A DNA stretch of 64,000 bases from Eutrophovita brisbanensis. Lineage in GTDB: Bacteria; Pseudomonadota; Gammaproteobacteria; Burkholderiales; Eutrophovitaceae. The stretch lies in contig JAYQTM010000001.1 of assembly GCA_038147395.1 (NCBI GenBank), positions 1,364,001 to 1,428,000 of the forward strand, given 5' to 3'. The notes beneath the pieces were generated by a model, which was not told the origin of the DNA, did not search any database, and was given only the letters and a program-made list of their open reading frames with translations. Of the stretch, positions 1 to 8,494 are shown one piece after another (positions within the stretch are counted from its first letter, which is position 1; every line of letters begins with the position of its first letter). The position numbers and the translations under genes are program-made.

Positions 1-1
1 T

Positions 2-316
2 CTGGGGTTAGTCGCCGGCCCAAGACCGCCATTTAAATTTCCCGGCGCCTGGCTTTACAGCGGCGACACGGCTATATTGCATGTCATCGCTGGACGCCCT
101 CTTCCAGAAAGGCCTGAGGGTGTAATCGACCACATGGCATTTAGTGCTGTAGGACTGGTTGAGACAATCAACAAATTAAAAGCTAAAGGTGTGGACTACT
201 CGCTTCGCCGTGTAACGGACGAAGACCCATGGCAGTTATTTTTTCATGACCCATCGGGTGCGAAAGTCGAACTAGACTTCGATTCAAGTGAGACAGCACC
301 AACGGAGACAAAATAA
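2..316 (+). CDS. VOC-family (glyoxalase/bleomycin-resistance fold) protein, 5' end outside window
   Basis: The reading frame is open from base 2, so the gene starts upstream of the window. The visible 104 residues have the shape of a vicinal oxygen chelate C-terminal module: a 'WLYSGDTAILHVI' strand with a His in a usual metal-ligand position, 'GVIDHMAF' opening the next strand, and 'WQLFFHDPSGAKVELDF' ending with the Glu that usually completes the metal site. A TTG at 77 is internal to this homology and is not the start. The substrate cannot be predicted. No neighbour shares its strand closely enough to suggest an operon. Confidence 0.75.
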   Translation: MGLVAGPRPPFKFPGAWLYSGDTAILHVIAGRPLPERPEGVIDHMAFSAVGLVETINKLKAKGVDYSLRRVTDEDPWQLFFHDPSGAKVELDFDSSETAPTETK

Positions 317-391
317 CTCAGTTCGCGTGATCGCCCCCACCGTCATCGGAGACAGCTGTGTCTGAGACGTCCTCTTGCCCAGTGGTTGAAT

Positions 392-583
392 TCACTTCGG
401 TTTGATCACGATTCGACACGAATCGTCGATCTTGATGCCACGCTCCCTTTGGTAGTACTTGATCCAATTTTCAACGTTTCCCTCTTCGATTTCCATCGCA
501 GCCTCTTTGCCAAAACAAAAAAGCGACGTATTGCATAGCAATACAAAAACAATGATTGATAGTGAGTTTCTTCGATTCAGCAT
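392..583 (-). CDS. Small exported protein of unknown function (63 aa)
   Basis: The ATG is preceded by a strong G-rich ribosome binding site (AGGGGGG, 3 nt before the start). The N-terminus has two Arg followed by a hydrophobic segment (about residues 8-23), consistent with a Sec signal peptide. The mature part is about 40 residues, charged, with one Cys near the C-terminus. I do not recognise a family. A good start site and a credible signal peptide argue that it is real despite its length. Confidence 0.5.
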   Translation of the reverse strand: MLNRRNSLSIIVFVLLCNTSLFCFGKEAAMEIEEGNVENWIKYYQRERGIKIDDSCRIVIKPK

Positions 584-760
584 GTGCCCCCCTAGGAAGC
601 GTTCATATTAACAAGAAAAATAGTTCTTTTTGCACAGCAAAAACGTTATTTTTCGAGAAATTTTCCCTATTGCAGTATATGAATCTGAAAGGTAAATTTA
701 AGACGTTTTCAATAATAATTACAAACAGAAAACGCTTTTTAGAAAACAGGGGGATGTACC

Positions 761-1144
761 ATGTCAAAACTGTTATTAACGGCGTTTTTTATCGGCGTCG
801 TGCATTCAATCACGCCAGCAACTGCTCAAGACGAGCCACTCAAATCTCGTTTCGAGTTATCCATCCATGAGTGTCGGGAAGCCGGTGACTTCATTAAAAA
901 TGCAGCACTTTCTCGCGATAATGGCATCACTCGAGAATTCTTCATTCAAAAAATTGAAGACGACTTGATCGTGATCAAATCGTATCCTGCCGAGATGCGT
1001 TGGTTTGCGAAGGATGACTATCGAGAAGCGCTTCTCCTAAGCGCCGCGAAACGCGTCTTCGATGAACCAACATCCGCGATCAGGCATCAAATCATGTTCA
1101 TCGATTCGTGTATGCAATCGCCCGATTGGCGGTTAAGAACGTAG
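761..1144 (+). CDS. Exported protein of unknown function (127 aa)
   Basis: It begins with a clear signal peptide (hydrophobic core at residues 3-15, 'ATAQ' cleavage region near 20-23). The mature part is about 104 residues, mostly charged and probably helical, with two cysteines that could form a disulfide. A G-rich Shine-Dalgarno lies just upstream of the ATG, and a strong intrinsic terminator follows the stop within about 30 nt, so it is probably a single-gene transcript. No family was recognised. Confidence 0.65.
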   Translation: MSKLLLTAFFIGVVHSITPATAQDEPLKSRFELSIHECREAGDFIKNAALSRDNGITREFFIQKIEDDLIVIKSYPAEMRWFAKDDYREALLLSAAKRVFDEPTSAIRHQIMFIDSCMQSPDWRLRT

Positions 1145-1170
1145 ACCGTCATCGGGTCTTCAACGTATCA

Positions 1171-1203
1171 CAAGCGGGTGGTCGTTCAACCCGCTTGTTT
1201 TTT
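1171..1203 (+). terminator. Intrinsic terminator
   Basis: A perfect 9-bp stem (CAAGCGGGT / ACCCGCTTG) with a 9-nt loop is followed by six T residues. It ends the 761-1144 transcript. Its T-run overlaps the stop codon of the convergent CusF-like gene. Confidence 0.85.
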
Positions 1204-1588
1204 AGTGCTCGTCCTTGTGCATCATCGTAATGACAAATTCTCCGTCGATTGAGACCGCCTGAAACATCACATGATCTCCAACACTCAGCCCGTCTAACAT
1301 TGACACATCCTTGACGTTGAGCACCATGGTCATTGGCGGCATTTCTAGGTTCACGATTTCACCGTGTTTCAAAGTGATTTTGCCTAGCTCCTGATTGATA
1401 CTCTTAACCTCACCGTGTGTCATTGGGCAAGAGTTATCACTCATGCAATCTGACATATTATTTGAGTGTTCCGTATCATGACCACCGTGATGCTCATGCC
1501 CTCCCTCATGGTGAGCGGCATACGACAAACCGCAGGACAAGGCCAGGACGACGACTAACGGCGTGAGTACGTGAGCCAAACTTTTCAT
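1202..1588 (-). CDS. CusF-like periplasmic copper-binding protein
   Basis: 128 residues: a signal peptide (1-24), a His-rich linker (about 26-41, many His in H-x-x-H spacing) and a C-terminal CusF-type OB-fold domain (about 58-125). The 'VKSINQELGKITLKHGEI' strand carries His75, and 'EMPPMTM' supplies Met83, Met86 and Met88, matching the Met/His Cu(I) site of the family. The Trp that caps the metal in E. coli CusF is not present. It is the last gene of the copper operon, 17 nt after the multicopper oxidase, and probably binds Cu(I) in the periplasm. Confidence 0.88.
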   Translation of the reverse strand: MKSLAHVLTPLVVVLALSCGLSYAAHHEGGHEHHGGHDTEHSNNMSDCMSDNSCPMTHGEVKSINQELGKITLKHGEIVNLEMPPMTMVLNVKDVSMLDGLSVGDHVMFQAVSIDGEFVITMMHKDEH

Positions 1589-1605
1589 TTTGTTCTCCTT
1601 GTTGA

Positions 1606-3009
1606 TTAACTGTGTTTTCCGTGCGTTGGTTTTTTGATACGAACTTCTATCGAGTCAACTTCTTTTTCAGTCGCGTTCATCAATGACTCACCTGGGTCGT
1701 CTGAACGTATCAGAGCGAGCTCATCTAAGTCGACGGGACTCGCTTGTGTACCCTCGGGTTGTTGAAACCAGCCGGAATTCGAATAATCCCCCGGCGCTTG
1801 ATCCGACCTAACCTTCAATACACTAAACATGCCGCCCATCTCAACCGATCCATAAGGGCCACGTCCGGTCATCATCGGTGCTGTGTTCTCCGGGAGCGGC
1901 ATCTCCATCTCCGCCATGTCAGCCATTCCCCGCTCGCCCATGACCATGTAGTCGGGTATCAAGTCACTGATTTGCTCGGCGATTCCTCGGTGGTCAACAC
2001 CAATGAGTGTTGGAACATCATGTCCCATCGCATTCATGGTGTGATGACTCTTGTGGCAATGAAAGGCCCAATCCCCCTCCTCATTGGCAACAAATTCAAT
2101 CTGCCTCATCTGTCCGACCGCGATATCCGTCGTCACCTCTGGCCAACGAGAACCAGGAGGCGTTGGCCCACCATCCGTACCAGTAACTTCGAACTCATGT
2201 CCATGCAGATGGATTGGGTGATTCGTCATCGTGAGATTACCGATGCGAATGCGCACACGATCATTGAGCCGCACGTTTAACGAGTCGATTCCTGGAAATA
2301 CGCGGCTATTCCATGTCCAGATATTGAAATCGGTCATTGTCATGATCTTCGGTGTGTAGCTTCCTGGCTCAATATCGTATGAATTCAAAAGGAAACAGAA
2401 ATCTCGATCAACCTCCCGAATTAAATCACTGGTTCTCTTTGGATGAGTCACCCAAAATCCCATCATTCCCATCGCCATTTGCGTCATCTCGTCGGCATGA
2501 GGGTGATACATGAATGTCCCGGGTCGCCTTGCCACAAACTCGTATTGAAAAGTCTGCCCCGGCTTGATGGCCTTTTGATTCAACCCAGTGACACCGTCCA
2601 TTCCGTTGGGAAGCCGTTGTCCATGCCAATGAACACTCGTATGCTCTGGTAACCGATTGGTGACGAATAATCTGACTCGATCGCCCTCAACCACCTCAAT
2701 GGTTGGCCCGGGGCTCTGACCGTTATAGCCCCATAGATGCCCCTTGAAACCGGGAGTAAACTCACGTACCACAGGCTCAGCTACGAGATGGAATTCTTTG
2801 ACGCCATTGTTCATTCGCCAAGGGAGCGTCCATCCATTTAACGTCACCACTGGGTTATAGTTCGCCCCCTCGGCCAGGTGAGGACCCTGAGTATCGGTGT
2901 CAGTCTGAGTCACCACCTCTGGCAAGCCCGCGAGCGAATGCTTTGCTACAACAGTGGCAGCAACAGAGGTGCTTGCAATTGATAAAAATTTTCGTCGTTG
3001 ATTGTCCAT
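1606..3009 (-). CDS. Tat-exported multicopper oxidase, CopA/CueO-type
   Basis: The start at 3009 places a twin-arginine motif (RRKFLS) at residues 6-11, followed by a hydrophobic stretch, so the protein is exported folded to the periplasm. All copper-ligand motifs are visible: HWHGQ (about 127-131), YHPHAD (168-173), HPIHLHGHEF (264-273) and HCHKSHHTM (317-325, with the type 1 Cys). A Met-rich stretch near 370-410 may help Cu(I) binding. The expected role is oxidation of Cu(I) to the less toxic Cu(II). It begins 4 nt after the TolC-like gene ends. An upstream ATG at 3048 would overlap that gene and is less likely. Confidence 0.92.
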   Translation of the reverse strand: MDNQRRKFLSIASTSVAATVVAKHSLAGLPEVVTQTDTDTQGPHLAEGANYNPVVTLNGWTLPWRMNNGVKEFHLVAEPVVREFTPGFKGHLWGYNGQSPGPTIEVVEGDRVRLFVTNRLPEHTSVHWHGQRLPNGMDGVTGLNQKAIKPGQTFQYEFVARRPGTFMYHPHADEMTQMAMGMMGFWVTHPKRTSDLIREVDRDFCFLLNSYDIEPGSYTPKIMTMTDFNIWTWNSRVFPGIDSLNVRLNDRVRIRIGNLTMTNHPIHLHGHEFEVTGTDGGPTPPGSRWPEVTTDIAVGQMRQIEFVANEEGDWAFHCHKSHHTMNAMGHDVPTLIGVDHRGIAEQISDLIPDYMVMGERGMADMAEMEMPLPENTAPMMTGRGPYGSVEMGGMFSVLKVRSDQAPGDYSNSGWFQQPEGTQASPVDLDELALIRSDDPGESLMNATEKEVDSIEVRIKKPTHGKHS

Positions 3010-3013
3010 CAGG

Positions 3014-4432
3014 TCAGTGTCCTTTACTACTTTCAATGCTCGAGGCATTGGCAGAAATTGCGGTCACTGATCTTGGGTTTCCAGCTAACGCCGCCTGCAA
3101 TCCGATATCAGCCATCCAAAATTGCTTCTTACTGTCAATCGCTCCCATCACTGCCGCTATCTGCTGCCTCGAATCCGCAAGCAATTCAAACACACCGATA
3201 ATCATGCCGTTGTATCGAAGCAAGTTCTCCTCCGAAATCGCTTTACGAAGCGGCACAATTTCATCACGATAATGCGTTGCAATTGAATGCGAAACTGAAT
3301 ACGCGCCGTACGCTTTCCTCAGGTCAGTCGCCGCCGAACGAAGGATGTGTTCATATCGAAACGCAGCCGCTAGACTCTGTTGACTCATTGCCTCTCGACG
3401 TTGATCACCCCAATCAAAAATCGGTAAAGAAATAGCGAGCTCGTAACCATCTGGTGTAGTTCTGGCATCGTCAGCGAATTGTGTTTTATCGACGTACGAG
3501 ACCTCAACGTCAGTAAAGCTCGTAATGAGGTCTAATCCCTGCGCTTGGCCTGCTGCAATCAGTTGTGATTTTGCAAGCCGGATATCAATCCGATCTTGAT
3601 TCATCGCATCTCGTACTGTTTCAATAGCCACCAAATCAGTTGGTAGATCGGGTAGTTGATCAGGTAAGGTCAACATTTGCGCTTGCGCTGCCGTCAATCC
3701 CAATAAGCGGACAAGGTCCTCTTTCGCCATATCCGCCTCGTGTTTCGAGAGCGCATATTTCGTTGCCGCATCAGCGTAATACGTCTGCTCTCTGGATCTG
3801 TCGAGCCGATTGAAATTACCAACCGCCTCCATTCGCCGAGCCAGTTCGGCACCAGCAGAAGCACTGTCCAACACTTGCTTTGCGTATTGCTGGAGCTCAA
3901 GCGCCGCAACCGCTCTGACCCAAGCAGTCTTGACTTGGATCAACTGATCCATGACCGTCGCGGTCATCTGCAACTGCACCACCTCCATCTGAGATTTGGC
4001 GACTTTGCTGCGCTTTGGCAACGTAATCAGGTCAAGTAATCCGAACGACAATACCCGCGTTAACTCAAGCTCTCCGGGTGATGAAATACGTTCAAAGATA
4101 AAGTTTGGATTAGAGATTCGCCCGAGCTGGGCCGCGTAGGCCATGTCAGATAACGAGCTGTGTATCAGAGACTTTAATTCGAAACTGTTCAATAATTGAA
4201 TTTGCTGTGCCTCTCGTAGCCCTATTGGCGAACCTAACAGTTCATCAACTCTGGCGACGTACTCAGCCGAGCTGGCTTCCAATTCAACATTGAGGCTTCC
4301 ATCGATCAAATCGGATATATCGTTATTGAGCCGTCCAATACGAGATTCCGTATCAACCGAAGCACAACCGACGACACCGACAAACAGCAATAAACAGGTC
4401 ACAATTCTCGACATGGCGAAGTAGCTGATCAT
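3014..4432 (-). CDS. TolC/CusC-family outer-membrane lipoprotein
   Basis: About 470 residues with a lipoprotein signal ending at a 'VVGC' lipobox, so the mature protein would be lipidated at Cys. The remainder is long helical coiled-coil sequence in two repeats, as in TolC-family efflux channels, with 'ISLPIFDWGDQR' near the start of the second repeat resembling the family's 'L.iPiFdgG' segment. The ATG overlaps the stop of the upstream small gene (ATGA), which points to translational coupling. No CusA or CusB pump genes follow, so the inner-membrane partner is unknown. Confidence 0.85.
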   Translation of the reverse strand: MISYFAMSRIVTCLLLFVGVVGCASVDTESRIGRLNNDISDLIDGSLNVELEASSAEYVARVDELLGSPIGLREAQQIQLLNSFELKSLIHSSLSDMAYAAQLGRISNPNFIFERISSPGELELTRVLSFGLLDLITLPKRSKVAKSQMEVVQLQMTATVMDQLIQVKTAWVRAVAALELQQYAKQVLDSASAGAELARRMEAVGNFNRLDRSREQTYYADAATKYALSKHEADMAKEDLVRLLGLTAAQAQMLTLPDQLPDLPTDLVAIETVRDAMNQDRIDIRLAKSQLIAAGQAQGLDLITSFTDVEVSYVDKTQFADDARTTPDGYELAISLPIFDWGDQRREAMSQQSLAAAFRYEHILRSAATDLRKAYGAYSVSHSIATHYRDEIVPLRKAISEENLLRYNGMIIGVFELLADSRQQIAAVMGAIDSKKQFWMADIGLQAALAGNPRSVTAISANASSIESSKGH

Positions 4433-4722
4433 TGATCCGACAATTCCTCTCGCTTACTGCGCTGGTATCGGTAAACATCCCTCGCGTACGACCTCCATCC
4501 ACCGACCTCTTCTACAATTTGGTTCGCTTTGGACCAATCGACGCGTTCAACGAGCTCATAGTTTCGGTATCCCTCTATGCCTCGATACCCATGATTAGAG
4601 GAATCGGTGACGGCGCCTTCACTCGATTGATGGTCGTGGTACTGATGGAGACCCTCTGCGGAAGCGAGCGAGCATACTGTTGCAAACAATACCGCGATCT
4701 TTAACTTATTGAGGGCACGCAT
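4429..4722 (-). CDS. Small exported protein heading the copper operon
   Basis: I chose the ATG at 4722 because it begins a signal peptide ('LKIAVLFATVCSLASAEG', cleavage near residue 22). The mature part is about 75 residues, His-rich at first (HQYHDHQ) and then charged, ending in 'RYQRSKREELSDQ'. The His cluster suits metal binding, but I recognise no named family. It is the first gene of the operon and its stop overlaps the TolC-like start. The promoter and operator lie directly upstream. Confidence 0.6.
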   Translation of the reverse strand: MRALNKLKIAVLFATVCSLASAEGLHQYHDHQSSEGAVTDSSNHGYRGIEGYRNYELVERVDWSKANQIVEEVGGWRSYARDVYRYQRSKREELSDQ

Positions 4723-4740
4723 ATTTTTTGTTTTGTATTT

Positions 4741-4763
4741 TGTGTCGTAAATTGTACGACACA
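4741..4763. promoter_or_regulatory. Operator: perfect 9-5-9 inverted repeat over the copper operon promoter
   Basis: TGTGTCGTA, a 5-nt spacer, then TACGACACA: a perfect palindrome ending 19 nt before the ATG of the copper operon. On the minus strand its centre contains TACAAT, a good -10 hexamer, so a bound dimer would block RNA polymerase. It lies between this operon and the divergent dehydrogenase at 4826, and could control both. It does not match the CueR operator as I remember it. Confidence 0.7.
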
Positions 4764-4825
4764 TCCGACTTACTCTCTCGTGTTAAAGTTTCGGGCATCG
4801 TACAAAAACCCAGAGACGCAAGCCC

Positions 4826-5965
4826 ATGGCGACTACTATCCCAAAAACCACACTAGATCTTCGATCTGAAATCACTTCGGATCGACAACTTGTTCTTTCC
4901 TTAGTTGACGCTGATCTCCCATCGCCCGAATCTGACGAAATCATCGTACGGGTCGAGGCGGCACCAATTAATCCATCTGATATGGGCTTGCTTTTTGGTG
5001 CAGCAGACATGGCCAACGCAACTCAGTCTGGAAGTTCGGAACGCCCCGTAGTGAACGCTGATGTGCCCGAGCGCTTTATGGGTGCCATGGCGCGTCGCAT
5101 CGACCAATCTCTTACAGTCGGAAACGAAGGCAGTGGCGTTGTCATCGCAACAGGAGACTCGCCAGAGGCTCAAGCACTGATCGGAAAAAAAGTAGCCATG
5201 TTTGGTGGTTCGATGTTCACCCAGTTTAGATGCATCAATGTTAAAAATTGTCTTGAGCTACCAGACACTGTCACGTGCGAGGATGGAGCAAGCGCATTTG
5301 TTAACCCACTTACTGTCCTCGGATTCATTGACACCTTAAAAAAAGATGGTCATTCAGCGCTAATGCACACGGCAGCGGCATCGAATTTGGGACAAATGCT
5401 GAACCGAATTTGCATTAAAGACGGCATACCACTCGTGAATATCGTCAGACACGATGAACACGTCACATTACTCAAGTCGCAAGGTGCTAAGCACGTCGTG
5501 AATAGCAATTCGGAAACATTCATGGAAGAGCTCTCCGAAGCCGCATTCGAAACAGGTGCGACCCTTGGTTTTGATGCGATTGGCGGCGGTAAACTCGCTG
5601 GCCAGATGCTCACGAGCATGGAGTCCGCCGCAAATAGAACGCCAGGCGCTTACAGTCGCTATGGTTCTAAAACGCTCAAACAGGTATACATCTACGGCAC
5701 TCTAGATACATCGAAAACGGAGGTCGCTCGCAATTTTGGCTTTTCATGGAAGATGGGAGGATGGCTTCTATTCAACTACATGGACACGCTTAACGAGAAA
5801 GAGATAAAACAACTCCACGAACGGGTGATCTCGGAGTTACAGACCACGTTCAAGAGTCATTACTCGAAGACCGTATCGTTAGCCGAGGCGCTATCTCTAG
5901 AATCGATTAAGGAGTATTACAAACGCTCTTCAGGAGCTAAGTATCTGATTAACCCAACCTGGTGA
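4826..5965 (+). CDS. MDR-family zinc-type dehydrogenase / quinone reductase-like protein
   Basis: 379 residues of the medium-chain dehydrogenase/reductase fold: a GroES-like domain (about 30-160, 'VRVEAAPINPSDMGLLFG' and 'GNEGSGVVIATG') and a Rossmann half ('SALMHTAAASNLGQML'). The usual catalytic-zinc Cys/His set is not obvious, which favours the quinone oxidoreductase branch, and a loop after residue 50 is longer than usual. The substrate is unknown. It is divergent from the copper operon and may share its operator. Confidence 0.8.
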   Translation: MATTIPKTTLDLRSEITSDRQLVLSLVDADLPSPESDEIIVRVEAAPINPSDMGLLFGAADMANATQSGSSERPVVNADVPERFMGAMARRIDQSLTVGNEGSGVVIATGDSPEAQALIGKKVAMFGGSMFTQFRCINVKNCLELPDTVTCEDGASAFVNPLTVLGFIDTLKKDGHSALMHTAAASNLGQMLNRICIKDGIPLVNIVRHDEHVTLLKSQGAKHVVNSNSETFMEELSEAAFETGATLGFDAIGGGKLAGQMLTSMESAANRTPGAYSRYGSKTLKQVYIYGTLDTSKTEVARNFGFSWKMGGWLLFNYMDTLNEKEIKQLHERVISELQTTFKSHYSKTVSLAEALSLESIKEYYKRSSGAKYLINPTW

Positions 5966-6014
5966 TTCGTCAATAAAACCTAAATTCGGTTCATATCCAA
6001 AGAGCGAACTAATC

Positions 6015-6869
6015 TTATAGTTTGTTCGCGATCGCGACGATGCGGTGCATTTCTCGCAATACTGGTTTCTCTATCAACTTTCCGTCGATCACGACAAGTC
6101 CAGTATCGGCCGACTCAAACTCTGCAATGATTCGCTTAGCACGAGTCACCTCCTCCTCAGAGGGCGTAAACACCGCATTTAAAACTTCAATTTGCTTTGG
6201 ATGCACCGCGCCCTTACCAGAGAATCCCAAATCACGGGCTTGCTCTGCTGCTTTTTTCATTCCGTCAATGTCATCCAAGTCAAGGTACGGCACATCGATG
6301 ACATCAATCCCAGCGCTGGCTGCCGCATGAACAACTCGAGAACGGGCATAAAGAAGCGAATCCCATTGAAACTGACACCGAAGCTCAGCCGCCATGTCTA
6401 CGCCACCGAAGAGTAACGCATCAACTCTCTGACTCGCGTTGGCAATATCAACAGCCGCCTCCAAACCAGAATTGGTCTCGATAATGACCTGTAACCTCGT
6501 ACCGTGCCCCGCCTCTGTCAATAACTGATCAACTAACACGACTTCGTCCGGTGTTTTGACTTTGGGAAGCATCAACGTCGGAGGTGGCGACGCACTCGAG
6601 ATTATCGCTTGCATGTCCTCTAGCCCGAATCGCTCCCGCACCGAATTGATTCGCACCACACGCTCAACGCCATCCTCAACTTGCGGTTGCGTAAAGATTT
6701 TTAACGCATTTTCTCGAGCTAACGCCTTATCTTTAGGAGCAACTCCATCTTCCAATTCAACGCAAACTATGTCCGCCCCGCTTGCTATGGCTTTGGGGTA
6801 CATGTCAGGCCGTAGACCAGGAGTAAAGATGAAGCTTCGCCTTGGTCTCACGGAAGATTGATCGTTCAC
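6015..6869 (-). CDS. HpcH/HpaI aldolase family protein, CitE-like (acyl-CoA lyase or thioesterase)
   Basis: 284 residues, the normal length for CitE-like TIM-barrel lyases. Hallmarks: 'RSFIFTPGLRPDMYPKA' at the N-terminus, 'ADIVCVELEDGVAPKDK' (Glu/Asp of the metal site), 'LMLPKV', 'LQVIIETNSGLE' (second acidic ligand) and 'FSGKGAVHPKQIEVLN' near residue 215. Relatives cleave citryl-, malyl- or citramalyl-CoA, or act as malyl-CoA thioesterase; the sequence alone does not decide. It stands alone on the minus strand, 78 nt from the nearest tRNA gene. Confidence 0.85.
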   Translation of the reverse strand: MNDQSSVRPRRSFIFTPGLRPDMYPKAIASGADIVCVELEDGVAPKDKALARENALKIFTQPQVEDGVERVVRINSVRERFGLEDMQAIISSASPPPTLMLPKVKTPDEVVLVDQLLTEAGHGTRLQVIIETNSGLEAAVDIANASQRVDALLFGGVDMAAELRCQFQWDSLLYARSRVVHAAASAGIDVIDVPYLDLDDIDGMKKAAEQARDLGFSGKGAVHPKQIEVLNAVFTPSEEEVTRAKRIIAEFESADTGLVVIDGKLIEKPVLREMHRIVAIANKL

Positions 6870-6947
6870 TTAATCTAGCCTTATCAACATTCCGACGGTC
6901 TCGTAAGTACTAAAACTCAGAGAAAATCGTAGTCATCACAAGAGAGG

Positions 6948-7024
6948 TGGCACGCCCGGAGAGATTCGAACTCCCGACCCCTTGGTTCGAAGCCAAGTAC
7001 TCTATCCAACTGAGCTACGGGCGC
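6948..7024 (-). tRNA. tRNA-Arg (anticodon TCG)
   Basis: A 77-nt cloverleaf on the minus strand with encoded CCA (complement of 6948-6950). The acceptor pairs GCGCCCG with CGGGCGT, the D-arm is AGCTCAGTTGGATAGAGT, and the anticodon stem CTTGG/CCAAG encloses CTTCGAA, giving TCG. The T-loop TTCGAAT is present. It is closely similar to the tRNA-Arg(ACG) at 14804-14880 in the same orientation. Confidence 0.96.
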
Positions 7025-7141
7025 ATTTAAACCTAATTTGGCGACATTCTATCAGCAATCTTCTATTTAAAGCGTGTGAAATAGCCACTAATTTGAATCA
7101 GAGATAAACTGTCAAAAATGAAATTCTTCGGGGGATAGACA

Positions 7142-8143
7142 TTGATCAGCCAAATAAGATTTAACAAGGCTATTGGATTGAGCCTCGTCGTTGCGATCGC
7201 ACCATTAGGCACTCAAGCGAACGACTGTTCCGCTCCTGAGACCTTTTATGATGAAAGAAAGTGTGTCTCGAATACCATCCGTAGTCTCGATGAAGCATTA
7301 AGGCTACAGCTTACGAGAACTACTGACGCATTATCCCAAGACGGAAAGACGCGTATTGAAAACGACCAGACGATTTGGGAACAAGCAATTAGCAACTACT
7401 GTATCGGCACATCCGAGAAACCGGTTGAGGAGATCGATGCATGTCTCGCGGAACATTTCGAGGATCGAATAACAACACTTGCTTTTTATCAATCTCACTC
7501 ACTGCCTTATCCAGTGATCAGTCGACACGTTTTTCGAAGTCAACCGAGCTCTGCGCAAATAGACTGGATAGAGTCAGCCTCGTATATAACCAGATTCCCA
7601 CAAATTGACCTAGGGGCTCTTTCAGGGGACTTGCTCATTCAGGCGGTCAAGATCAATCAATGGCTAGCCGCTTTAACTGGCGAAGAAAAACCATCGTCGG
7701 ATTCCGATTTCTCAAAGACTATCGTGGTAAATCGCCCACTAACGAATATTTATAAAGCGGCGAGTGTTGTCACTCAATACGGGCATGGGGCTGCCCACCC
7801 GACATATTTAGAGGAGCGTTTCTACTTTTCGCTCGCATCAACGGGCCCTCTAAAGGCAAACGATCTATTTGTCGATCCCAGATGGCAAACAATTCTGAGT
7901 GCGCTAACGTTCAATTACCTATCCGCAAATTTAAGAGACAACCTGTGGCAAAAGACGCCCTTGGAATTGGTGGACTTAATAACGGACACCAAACGGTGGG
8001 AAATCTCGAGGGATTACTTAACGATCCTCTTTAATCCATATGAGGTTGCGAGTTTTTCCGATGGGATCCAGAGAGTCTCTCTCCGTTGGGAGAACATCAG
8101 TGGTTTGTTGACCGAGAGTTGGAAAACTGAGGTCTTGAATTAA
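7142..8143 (+). CDS. Exported protein with N-terminal LprI/DUF1311-like domain
   Basis: The TTG start follows a GGGGGA ribosome binding site. A signal peptide (1-26) ends at 'TQAND'. Residues about 28-110 resemble the LprI/DUF1311 helical domain: a Cys near the start, 'LDEALRLQLTRT', 'WEQAISNYC' and a later Cys that would close a disulfide. Residues 110-333 are unfamiliar and helical, probably a lineage-specific extension. Its role is unknown; some relatives inhibit lysozyme. It is the first gene between the two tRNA-Arg genes. Confidence 0.6.
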   Translation: MISQIRFNKAIGLSLVVAIAPLGTQANDCSAPETFYDERKCVSNTIRSLDEALRLQLTRTTDALSQDGKTRIENDQTIWEQAISNYCIGTSEKPVEEIDACLAEHFEDRITTLAFYQSHSLPYPVISRHVFRSQPSSAQIDWIESASYITRFPQIDLGALSGDLLIQAVKINQWLAALTGEEKPSSDSDFSKTIVVNRPLTNIYKAASVVTQYGHGAAHPTYLEERFYFSLASTGPLKANDLFVDPRWQTILSALTFNYLSANLRDNLWQKTPLELVDLITDTKRWEISRDYLTILFNPYEVASFSDGIQRVSLRWENISGLLTESWKTEVLN

Positions 8144-8494
8144 CCACACACGGGACACTTCTAACCCCGATGACACCGATCCTAGCTAGGAATCGAGATT
8201 TGTTACACCGAACCAAAACGGTGCCAATTGCATAACTCCGTACCATGCCTGTATCTGACAGAATAAGGAAAGAACAGTCAAAACAATATTTTGTGCTCCG
8301 CACCAAGCAGGAGCAAAAAGAAAGATAAGCAAAATATTTCTTCTCAAACCCTGAACTACGAGTGTTTTTTTACATCTTAAAAAGCTGCAACGCAGTGCTC
8401 ATCACGTTGCAAAGACCGCTTCTTTCTGAGGAACGTAGAGCTGTCGCAGGATCAAGAATAGAGCGGAATAAGAAAAACACTTGGGAGGAGTTTT
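8144..8494. other. Gene-free stretch upstream of proteorhodopsin
   Basis: These 351 bases hold no credible gene. They contain A/T-rich tracts, the inverted repeat at 8386-8411, and a strong Shine-Dalgarno (GGGAGGAG) just before the rhodopsin ATG. I found no convincing -35/-10 pair. The length and position suggest the regulated promoter and leader of the photosystem operon. Confidence 0.6.
8386..8411. promoter_or_regulatory. Inverted repeat upstream of the photosystem operon
   Basis: TGCAACG and CGTTGCA form a perfect 7-bp inverted repeat separated by 12 nt, ending 83 nt before the proteorhodopsin ATG. The geometry fits a dimeric regulator site, and a hairpin in the leader is also possible. 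I cannot name the regulator. Confidence 0.45.

Noticed and set aside
1744..2280. A 178-codon frame antisense to the multicopper oxidase
   Set aside because: The opposite strand carries a full set of copper motifs; this frame is His/Arg-rich shadow sequence with no start signal.
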